Shown here: in pieces, positions 53,775 to 60,559 of the stretch
Position numbering within the stretch: the stretch's first letter is position 1
Layout: each line of letters starts with the position of its first letter
DNA from: Chryseobacterium mulctrae
GTDB lineage: Bacteria > Bacteroidota > Bacteroidia > Flavobacteriales > Weeksellaceae
Assembly (NCBI RefSeq): GCF_006175945.1
Contig: NZ_VAJL01000001.1
Location: forward strand, 2,108,001-2,172,000
Length of the DNA: 64,000 bases
Direction of reading: 5' to 3'
Translations under genes and position numbers: made by a program
Notes under the pieces: generated by a model
What the model saw: the letters and a program-made list of their open reading frames with translations, nothing else
Told to the model about the DNA's origin: nothing
The model's database searches: none

Positions 53775-53793
53775 AGCAGTCCGTAGGACTGCT
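53775..53793. repeat. REP-like palindrome 2
   Basis: AGCAGTCC GTA GGACTGCT, 8-bp arms around the same GTA centre, followed by ATCT, 34 bases downstream of palindrome 1. Confidence 0.75.
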
Positions 53794-53830
53794 ATCTTAA
53801 AAAACCAAAACATTAACCTGAATGATAATC

Positions 53831-54319
53831 TTATTTATTCAAATTCTTCATCATACTTTCTACAAATTCAAAAGCAACCGGACAAATCACCGTGTTTTTT
53901 ATCATTAAATGATTGATTTGATAAATCTTTTTCCGGTCTGTATGTGGATATTCTCTGCATGCTTTTGGTCGAACTTCGTAAATAGAACACGTATTATCAT
54001 CATTCAAAAAATAACACGGAAGATTCTGTAACACTTTGTCATTATCTTCATCCACACGCAGAAATTTAGCTTCAAAATCTGCCTGTTTCATTCGTAAATG
54101 CTTTGAAATTCTTTCTATATCTTTTTCGACATAAAGCGGCCCAGTTGTTTTACAGCAATTGGCACACTGAAGGCAATCTACTCTTTCAAAGACTTCCTCA
54201 TGAGTTTCCTGAACAACATAATCCAGGATTTTAGGCGGTTTTTTCTTTAAACCATCCAAAAACTTTTTGTGTTCTTTCTGTTTCTGTAAAGCCTGGGTTT
54301 TATAAAAGTCTAAATTCAA
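53831..54319 (-). CDS. YkgJ family cysteine-cluster protein
   Basis: A 162-residue protein of the zinc/iron-chelating YkgJ family. Cysteines are in CLQCANCCK (near residues 48-56), CYFLNDDNTCSIYEVRPKACREYPH (in parts) and VICPVAF. Metal chelation is by family; target unknown. It is convergent with the DUF1801 gene, with REP palindromes between. Confidence 0.87.
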   Translation of the reverse strand: MNLDFYKTQALQKQKEHKKFLDGLKKKPPKILDYVVQETHEEVFERVDCLQCANCCKTTGPLYVEKDIERISKHLRMKQADFEAKFLRVDEDNDKVLQNLPCYFLNDDNTCSIYEVRPKACREYPHTDRKKIYQINHLMIKNTVICPVAFEFVESMMKNLNK

Positions 54320-54420
54320 ATCATTTTTTTTAATATGCCGAAAAGCAGACTACAAAGATAAAATATTGTTTTCATGAATTTTATCAATTAAAGGAGCTTC
54401 TTTAAGATTTAGAATTAAAC

Positions 54421-54428
54421 TAAATTTG
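54421..54428 (+). promoter_or_regulatory. Putative -7 element of the globin gene
   Basis: TAAATTTG, 19 bases before the ATG at 54448. Confidence 0.4.
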
Positions 54429-54447
54429 ATAAGATAAATTCATTACA

Positions 54448-54828
54448 ATGAAAAATTTAGAATCAAGAGAAGATATAGAGTTATTGGTTAATTCATTTTA
54501 CGACAAAGTAGTAAAAGATGAAACGATTGGTTTCTTCTTTAAAGACATTATAAAAGTAGATTGGGATAAACATTTACCAAAAATGTATTCATTCTGGGAA
54601 AGCATTCTTTTCGGGCAAATGAGCTACAAAGGAAACCCGATGGCGGTACATTTTCCCATCAACCAATTGGAAGCGATGGGAAAAAGACATTTTGAAAGAT
54701 GGCTTGAATTATGGAAACAAACAATTGAAGAGAATTTCACAGGTCAAAACGCTTCTATGGCCATCACAAAATCTGAAAACATTGCCAATCTGATGGCTTA
54801 CAAAATGGAAATGGCGAGAAAAATGTAG
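54448..54828 (+). CDS. Group III truncated hemoglobin
   Basis: A 126-residue globin of the short (2-on-2) fold. The pattern FYDKVVKDETIGFFF, WDKHLPKMYSFWESILFG and HFPINQLEAMGKRHFERWLELW matches group III truncated hemoglobins, with the proximal His likely in KRHFERW. Proposed roles are oxygen, NO or sulfide chemistry. Stop is TAG; an array starts on its last base. Confidence 0.88.
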   Translation: MKNLESREDIELLVNSFYDKVVKDETIGFFFKDIIKVDWDKHLPKMYSFWESILFGQMSYKGNPMAVHFPINQLEAMGKRHFERWLELWKQTIEENFTGQNASMAITKSENIANLMAYKMEMARKM

Positions 54829-54855
54829 AGTTCCGAGTTTTTCGTTTCGAGTTAA
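54828..54855 (+). repeat. Degenerate 7-bp-period array between globin and antiporter genes
   Basis: GAGTTCC / GAGTTTT / TCGTTTC / GAGTTAA, starting on the last base of the globin stop and reaching to within 3 bases of the antiporter stop on the other strand. Repeat quality is moderate. Confidence 0.5.
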
Positions 54856-54858
54856 AAA

Positions 54859-55929
54859 TTACGGTACAATTACAGTAAAGATATAGGCTGCTAAATTCAC
54901 CATCAAAACGGTTCCGTATAAAACATTGGTTTTCCCTCGGCTTAAGGATAACATCACGATAAATACAGACAAAGTAAGAAGTATAATATCTTTCTTATCA
55001 AGACCTAAAACCAAAGGAATGTCATACATAATACTTACTGCAGAAATTGCAGGAATACTCAATCCAATACTTGCTAAAGCAGATCCTAAAGCCAAATTTA
55101 AACTCGACTGAAACTGATTATTTCTTGCTGCTCGAATTGCCGCCAAACCTTCCGGAAGAAGCACAACACCCGCAATAATAACACCTACTAAAGATTTTGG
55201 AGCACCCATACTTTGCACCATATCTTCGATTGTTTTAGAAAGACCTTTTGCCATTAAAACAACAATGATCAGACATACAACCAACAAGAAAAAGCTCACA
55301 ATTGCCTGTGTTTTATTCGGTATAAAATGTTCTTCTGCATTTCCGTCTGCTGGAACAAAATAACTTCTGTGTCTCACGGTTTGCACCATTAAAAAGACTC
55401 CATAAATCACAAGACAGGCAATAGAAACAAAAACCAATTGTGCATTATTATAATAAGGTCCATTGACGCTTGAAGTAAAATTGGGAAGAACCAAAGTGAT
55501 CACCAAAATAGAAACAATACTTACGAGATAGGTTGTAGCAGAAGTTCGGGCAAAAAACTGTTCAAAATATTTTACACCACCCACCAATACACAAATACCA
55601 ATAATTCCGTTGAGAATAATCATTACGGCCGCAAAAACCGTATCCCTGGCTAAAGTAATGGCCTGTTCTCCACCTGCAACCATCAGCGAAACAATAAGCG
55701 CAACTTCAATAATTGTGATACAGAGCGCTAAAATGATCGTTCCGTAAGGTTCGCCAACTTTGTGAGCGACTACTTCTGCATGATGTACCGCAGATAAAAC
55801 ACTTCCGGTTAATAAAATTCCTGCAATAATATCAGAAATAAGTCCTTGTCCCATGAATCCTGCGAAGTAGTAAATTACAGCAAGAACGGGAAAAATATAG
55901 GTGTATTGTAAAAATTCTTTTGGCTTCAT
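54859..55929 (-). CDS. Calcium/cation:proton antiporter (ChaA-like)
   Basis: A 356-residue polytopic protein of the CaCA superfamily, about eleven membrane helices. The two internal repeats are visible: HKVGEPYGTIILALCITIIEVALI (near 56-79) and LLPEGLAAIRAARNNQFQSSLNLALGSALASIGLSIP (in parts). These carry the conserved acidic and Ser/Asn ion-binding residues. Likely exports Ca2+ or Na+/K+ in exchange for H+; E. coli ChaA is the close analogue. Confidence 0.87.
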   Translation of the reverse strand: MKPKEFLQYTYIFPVLAVIYYFAGFMGQGLISDIIAGILLTGSVLSAVHHAEVVAHKVGEPYGTIILALCITIIEVALIVSLMVAGGEQAITLARDTVFAAVMIILNGIIGICVLVGGVKYFEQFFARTSATTYLVSIVSILVITLVLPNFTSSVNGPYYNNAQLVFVSIACLVIYGVFLMVQTVRHRSYFVPADGNAEEHFIPNKTQAIVSFFLLVVCLIIVVLMAKGLSKTIEDMVQSMGAPKSLVGVIIAGVVLLPEGLAAIRAARNNQFQSSLNLALGSALASIGLSIPAISAVSIMYDIPLVLGLDKKDIILLTLSVFIVMLSLSRGKTNVLYGTVLMVNLAAYIFTVIVP

Positions 55930-56113
55930 AAAGTGACTCTAAAATACAAAAAATCTATCAAATTCACAATCTTAAAAGAAAATATTAATAATATTTTAAT
56001 AAGAAAATCATTCAAAATACTGAAAATCAAGCAACATGAAAAACAGCAGCCAATTTCATTTATTCTTAAATTCTTTAAAAAAGAGAAGCAAAAAATACAC
56101 CGTAAAAAGCAAA

Positions 56114-56818
56114 TTACATCCCCAACAATCTAAAAAGTTCCTCTTTCTTACTGATTGAAATAGAAATAGATTTTCCATTGAGTAGTTCTACCTTATTTCC
56201 GTGAATGCTTCTTACAAAATCTAGATTGAGAATAAATGAACGCTGGATTCTAAGAAACTTTTCATTTTTTATGCTTTCTTCCATCGAAGAAAGTGTCATT
56301 TGTGTTGAATAAACTTCTGATGATGTTTCTACATTTAAATAGTCACCTTGCGCTTCGATATATATAATTTCAGATAAAAGAATTTTAATAATTTTTCCTT
56401 CAGATTTTATAAAAATTCGGTCGCTTTGTTCTTGTAAACCATTAAAGTTTCTTTTTAAATTTAAATAATCCTTAGCTTTTTGAATGGCTTTTAAAAACCT
56501 GTCAAAGCGAACGGGTTTCACCAAATAATCTATTGCTCCTGTATCAAAACCATCCAAAGCAAACTCACGGTAAGCTGTAATAAAAATAAACACTGGTGGG
56601 TTTTCTAATGTTTTTAGTAATTCCAAGCCAGTTATTTTGGGCATTTCAATATCGCTTAAAATAAGATCTACCCTATTTTCTTTCACAAAAATCATTGCTT
56701 CTACCGGATTTTCAAAAGCTCCGAGAATATTGAGATAAGAAACTTCTTTCGCAAACGATTCTACAACATCTCTTCCAAGCGGTTCGTCATCAATGATGAT
56801 ACAGTTTATTTTGTTCAT
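56114..56818 (-). CDS. LytTR-family response regulator
   Basis: A 234-residue regulator: receiver domain (INCIIIDDEPLGRDVVESF; phospho-Asp in LILSDIEMPKITGLELL, near 55) and LytTR DNA-binding domain (ILLSEIIYIEAQGDYLNVET, FLRIQRSFILNLDFVRSI, in parts). LytTR regulators usually bind two direct repeats. The stop of the kinase and the start of this gene are 2 bp apart, so they are one unit. Confidence 0.94.
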   Translation of the reverse strand: MNKINCIIIDDEPLGRDVVESFAKEVSYLNILGAFENPVEAMIFVKENRVDLILSDIEMPKITGLELLKTLENPPVFIFITAYREFALDGFDTGAIDYLVKPVRFDRFLKAIQKAKDYLNLKRNFNGLQEQSDRIFIKSEGKIIKILLSEIIYIEAQGDYLNVETSSEVYSTQMTLSSMEESIKNEKFLRIQRSFILNLDFVRSIHGNKVELLNGKSISISISKKEELFRLLGM

Positions 56819-56820
56819 TA

Positions 56821-57987
56821 TTAGTTTAAATCGATTATTAATTTCACTCTGAAAACACTTTCTGAATTTAAAATTTCCAGCTGATGGTTATCCGGATACA
56901 AAAGCTGAAGACGTTTTCTTACATTTTCAAGTCCAATTCCGCCGTGAGTATTTTTTTTCATGCTTATTTCTAAATCATTTTCCAGTTCAAAAATAAAATT
57001 GTCATTTTCTACTTTTATTTTAAGCTTTAAAAATCCTGCGCACTTCGATTTTAAACCATATTTAAAAGCATTTTCTATAAAAGTAAACGTCAGAAGCGGA
57101 GCAATTCTCAAACCTTGACAGTCTTTTTCAGAAGGAAATTCATAATGAATATTTTTGTCTGAAGAATAACGCATTTTTTCAAGTTCGACATAATTTTTCA
57201 CAAATTCCATTTCTTTCCATAATTCCACTATTTCGGTATTAGATTCATACAAAGTGTAGCTCATTGTGTCTGAAAGATTAAGAATCACTTCAGGAACTGC
57301 ATCATCTTTTTTAAGACTAAGACTGTACAAATTATTCAAAGTATTAAAAAGAAAATGCGGATTTAGTTGAGATTTCAAAAAGTCTTTTTCAATATTAATA
57401 TTCTGAATTTCCAAAAGTGATTTCTGCTTTTGTATATTGATGGTGCGGCTGTAGAGTTTTGAAATTTCAAACAATATTTTCACAAAAAAGAAAGGTGACA
57501 AAATTGAAATGATGATAATCGCCTGAGAAACCATCCTGTTTAAAGATATTGCTTGCCAAAAAGTCTGATTTGCGCTTGCTGCAATCACTCCTTTCAATTC
57601 GCCATTTAAAATTTCATATCCGAGACTGTGATAAATCAGAGAAAAAGAAAATGTTGACAAAAGCCAAATAATAACAAACACCGGAAAGCTGAAAACCAAA
57701 CCGTAAACTGCCGAACTTAACGGTTGTTTTAGAATTTTCGGAAGAAATAAATAGAAGAACATGTAGAAAACAATCATATTTACAACACACATTCTCATCG
57801 TAAGGATAAAACTGTTGAAATAAGTAAGATGATAGGCTAATCGGTAACTCAAAAACAGCAAAAGAGCAAAACTAAGCCACATTAAAATGTGAAACATCAA
57901 TCTTTTTCGACTGGTGTAAAATTTTTCAAAATTGAACTCCCCGATTCTTGCTGTAAAATAATTGGAAGACATTTTTCTCTGTTGCAT
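56821..57987 (-). CDS. LytS/YehU-type sensor histidine kinase
   Basis: A 388-residue kinase with four membrane helices in the first 190 residues and a coiled region, then the His_kinase motif QLNPHFLFNTLNNLYSL (near 212-228, with the phospho-His) and a HATPase end (GGIGLENVRKRLQLLYP). It phosphorylates the neighbouring LytTR regulator. ATG at 57987. Upstream is a CPBP protease gene. Confidence 0.93.
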   Translation of the reverse strand: MQQRKMSSNYFTARIGEFNFEKFYTSRKRLMFHILMWLSFALLLFLSYRLAYHLTYFNSFILTMRMCVVNMIVFYMFFYLFLPKILKQPLSSAVYGLVFSFPVFVIIWLLSTFSFSLIYHSLGYEILNGELKGVIAASANQTFWQAISLNRMVSQAIIIISILSPFFFVKILFEISKLYSRTINIQKQKSLLEIQNINIEKDFLKSQLNPHFLFNTLNNLYSLSLKKDDAVPEVILNLSDTMSYTLYESNTEIVELWKEMEFVKNYVELEKMRYSSDKNIHYEFPSEKDCQGLRIAPLLTFTFIENAFKYGLKSKCAGFLKLKIKVENDNFIFELENDLEISMKKNTHGGIGLENVRKRLQLLYPDNHQLEILNSESVFRVKLIIDLN

Positions 57988-57998
57988 GATTACAATTG

Positions 57999-58033
57999 AA
58001 AAAACAGCTCCAAAGATAGTTTTTTGAAGCTGT
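57999..58033 (-). terminator. Terminator of the CPBP gene, containing the kinase -7 element
   Basis: On the minus strand ACAGCT (58028-58033) pairs with AGCTGT (58004-58009), then a T run. The loop contains TATCTTTG (58011-58018), an exact match to the -7 pattern for the kinase gene. Confidence 0.6.
58011..58018 (-). promoter_or_regulatory. Putative -7 element of the kinase-regulator pair
   Basis: TATCTTTG, 23 bases before the kinase ATG, sitting within the loop of the upstream terminator. No TTG upstream at standard spacing. Confidence 0.4.
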
Positions 58034-58047
58034 ATGAATGGTAATTA

Positions 58048-58785
58048 TTATAAAATTCTGATGACCGCGTTCATCGTATTGATTGCATTGTGGCCCAAAA
58101 TAGAAAAAATAAGATTTCCCGAAAGCTTTCTCAATATTCCAACACTTAAAGAAGAGATCAATGTTAAATAAACAATCGTAATCAGATCAAATTTAAACTC
58201 ATGATTTTCGGTCAGTACAACGCCGTGAGCAACTGCAAAAAGTATTGTTATAATGACGAATCCCCATCCGAATTTCACTCCTTTAAAATTCCAGTTTGGA
58301 GCAAAAGTCTTATCGAGCAACCAAAATAAAATTCCTCTGAAAACCAATTCTTCCGTTATACCAGGCATCGTCATTTGAAAAACAAAAGTTTCTAAATCGA
58401 AATTTCCACCTTTAGGAAATAAGATCATTTTGAAGATAAAATCGAAAATCAAAAAACCGATGAAAATCAAAACCCCTGATTTCAACTGGCTTTTAGAATT
58501 TGTTTTGGTCGTAAAACCTATCGCTACTCTATCTGATTTTGAAACAGAAAAAATAACAATTAAAGAAAGACATATACTCAGAATTTTACCAATCCAAGCA
58601 AATTTTAATCCCAAAAAACCAAGATCAAAATAGAGTTTAGACAAATGCTGAATGTAACAGTCTGCCAAGAAATAGAGAATAAAAAAGAAGAGGTATTTTA
58701 AATTTACTTTTTCTGATCTAAATAAAGCTAAAGCAATGAAAGGAAGCACAATAAGAATCCAAATAAGTGGTGTGAATAATGACAT
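58048..58785 (-). CDS. CPBP family intramembrane metalloprotease
   Basis: A 245-residue polytopic protein of the CPBP/Abi family, with the motif EELVFRGILFWLLD (EExxxR, near residue 142), FAVAHGVVL with a His, and GHNAINTMN near the C-terminus. Glu, His and Asn positions fit the metal site. These proteases cleave prenylated or membrane-bound peptides; some bacterial members process or resist bacteriocins. It is upstream of the LytTR pair, so possibly regulated by it. Confidence 0.88.
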   Translation of the reverse strand: MSLFTPLIWILIVLPFIALALFRSEKVNLKYLFFFILYFLADCYIQHLSKLYFDLGFLGLKFAWIGKILSICLSLIVIFSVSKSDRVAIGFTTKTNSKSQLKSGVLIFIGFLIFDFIFKMILFPKGGNFDLETFVFQMTMPGITEELVFRGILFWLLDKTFAPNWNFKGVKFGWGFVIITILFAVAHGVVLTENHEFKFDLITIVYLTLISSLSVGILRKLSGNLIFSILGHNAINTMNAVIRIL

Positions 58786-58802
58786 AATTGTTAATTTTTT
58801 GT

Positions 58803-58810
58803 CAAAATTA
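58803..58810 (-). promoter_or_regulatory. Putative -7 element of the CPBP gene
   Basis: TAATTTTG on the minus strand, 17 bases upstream of the ATG. Paired direct repeats lie just upstream. Confidence 0.45.
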
Positions 58811-58835
58811 TATTCCGCTGTGATCGTTTGGAAAC

Positions 58836-58866
58836 TTTACCGATGGAAACCGCTTTTTTACCGATG
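58836..58866. promoter_or_regulatory. Direct repeats TTTACCGATG, candidate LytTR operator
   Basis: TTTACCGATG at 58836-58845 and again at 58857-58866, a period of 21 bp. Located about 38 to 68 bp upstream of the predicted CPBP start site, the place where an activator binds. Confidence 0.55.
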
Positions 58867-58897
58867 AAAATTTTTCAGCTCAGCGAGAGCGTAGAAA

Positions 58898-59236
58898 TTA
58901 ATGACACCACAAAACAAAATCCTGAAAATCGGTCAGCATATGAAAGAGCAAACCGATGCCGATAATTCTTAAATTTCCTTTAAAAAAGAGCAGTAAAAAA
59001 TACACCGCAATTGCATAATAAGAATGAAGAAAATGAAAACCTACACTCATTCTGTCGGGATCGAAAATAGGATCTGCAAACAAATGATCGAGATCAACCA
59101 ATATTGTCGCCAAAAGAATAAGATAAACTCTTTTCCATTGATTACGATAAAAAACAAAAGCTATAACTGCAGGAAAAGCCAAATGCAGAAAGTAATGCGT
59201 ACACGTTTTCAGTAAATCAATTTCAGGAGGACACAT
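58898..59236 (-). CDS. DUF6122 family membrane protein
   Basis: A 112-residue protein with about three membrane helices and the motif HYFLHLAFPAVIAFVFYRNQWKR (in part), TILVDLDHLFADPIFDPDR and FHMLTDFQD. The HxxxH and DLDHL acidic/histidine pattern recalls small membrane metal-dependent hydrolases, but the family is uncharacterised. The gap upstream (to 58785) contains the candidate operator of the CPBP gene. Confidence 0.75.
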   Translation of the reverse strand: MCPPEIDLLKTCTHYFLHLAFPAVIAFVFYRNQWKRVYLILLATILVDLDHLFADPIFDPDRMSVGFHFLHSYYAIAVYFLLLFFKGNLRIIGIGLLFHMLTDFQDFVLWCH

Positions 59237-59242
59237 CTCGTT

Positions 59243-60469
59243 TTATCTTAAAATTAATGGATACTTTTCTTTCTTAAATTTAATTTTCACCGTGTAATCC
59301 TGATTTTTATTTCCATAAAAAAGATATTCTACTTCTTTAAAAATTTGGTTGTTTAATGTTTTAAACGATGAAAACAAGAGAGGATTATTTTTGACGAAAA
59401 TGTAGTTTTGTTTTTTTGTTTCGCATAATTTTACAGATTTTCTGGTAGATTTTATAGAAATCTGATTCTTATCCGAACTAATTAAATTGGGCTGAAAAGG
59501 AATTGCCGTCAACTGATTTTGTGCATTCATCCATCTTTTACGCTGGAAATATTCCAAGGTTTTATTGGGATTGGAAGATTGAAGTAGAATTTCATAATCG
59601 GGCTGAACGATTTTCTGATAAGATATTTTTTCAATTTCATTAAAATTATCGTCGTAACCATAACTGATAATCGTGTCGTTTACTTCGGCAAGATTAGCAC
59701 TCATTTTCAAATAATTAACTGATAAAGAATCTGAAATATTTTCTTTAAAAACAGAACTTATTTTTTTGATGTTTTCTGAATCTAATTCAGCATTTAAAAA
59801 TTGAGTTTCATTATTTAAATCCGAAATTAATGATTCAAAATCGATAGAATTCGTTTCGTTTTTTATTTCGATTTCGTTATCTTTTACATTGATTGAAAAG
59901 TTTTGAGTGCGCAATTCTGAAAGAAAAGAAATGCTTCCTAAACCATCATTCATAAAAGAATCTGCATTTAAAATCTGATTTCTAAATTTTTGAGAGAACG
60001 GTTTTCCGATATTCTTAAAATTCAGGTTTGATGTTCCTACAAAACATTTTTCGCCATCAATTTTTATGAAAAACTGATCGTTTTTAAATTGATCTTTTCC
60101 ATTATTTACAAATTGGTTATTCTTTAAAAATGCTGAAAATTTCATCTGATCTTTGATTTCTAAAACAGTGTACCATTCAGAAATTTTGGTATTGTTTAAA
60201 TGAAAAACTTGTAAAAAATCGGGGATTTCTAAACCGGAATCTGAAATAGAGATTTTGGTTTTATCTTTTTTAGAATCTTCAAACCATTTTGAAGGATGCG
60301 TTAAAAAGCTGAAAACATATTGTCCTATCGCTTTTTTAACATCAACCAAAACAACAACATCTGCATTTTCGGGAATATATTTCAGGTTTTTATCTTTATG
60401 AAAAAACAGAAAATAAATTCCAACCGAAAGCAGGATTATAATGACAAGAAAAATATATTTTTTCTTCAT
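59243..60469 (-). CDS. Membrane-anchored protein of unknown function
   Basis: About 408 residues with a short N-terminal cytoplasmic stretch (MKKK), one membrane segment (YIFLVIIILLSVGIYFLFF) and a large soluble domain starting NLKYIPENADVVVLVDVKKAIG. This opening resembles the DUF4836-like neighbour upstream (PQNAVFYMEVNGKQL), so the two may be distant relatives. I start at ATG 60469, as the in-frame TTG at 60508 falls inside a REP-like hairpin. Confidence 0.6.
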   Translation of the reverse strand: MKKKYIFLVIIILLSVGIYFLFFHKDKNLKYIPENADVVVLVDVKKAIGQYVFSFLTHPSKWFEDSKKDKTKISISDSGLEIPDFLQVFHLNNTKISEWYTVLEIKDQMKFSAFLKNNQFVNNGKDQFKNDQFFIKIDGEKCFVGTSNLNFKNIGKPFSQKFRNQILNADSFMNDGLGSISFLSELRTQNFSINVKDNEIEIKNETNSIDFESLISDLNNETQFLNAELDSENIKKISSVFKENISDSLSVNYLKMSANLAEVNDTIISYGYDDNFNEIEKISYQKIVQPDYEILLQSSNPNKTLEYFQRKRWMNAQNQLTAIPFQPNLISSDKNQISIKSTRKSVKLCETKKQNYIFVKNNPLLFSSFKTLNNQIFKEVEYLFYGNKNQDYTVKIKFKKEKYPLILR

Positions 60470-60494
60470 AAATTTCTTACAAAAATTATCTTTT

Positions 60495-60546
60495 TTGGCT
60501 ACAGCCAATTTACATTAAAATTAAGAAAACGGGCTAAAGCCCGTTT
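60495..60546. repeat. Paired REP-like hairpins
   Basis: Two adjacent hairpins: TTGGCT-AC-AGCCAA (60495-60508) and AAACGGGCT-AA-AGCCCGTTT (60527-60546). Like the palindromes at 53725, GTAGAAA lies next to one arm (minus strand here). Confidence 0.75.
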
Positions 60547-60559
60547 CTACTGATACCGT

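Noticed and set aside
54829..54858. Heptamer arrays considered as CRISPR
   Set aside because: No spacers between repeats, units only 7 bp, no cas genes in the window.
55933..56133. Plus-strand open frame of 66 codons, rich in Lys and Ile
   Set aside because: It lies in an AT-rich gap upstream of a minus-strand gene, starts with GTG, overlaps the response regulator 3' end and has no -7 element; composition alone explains it.
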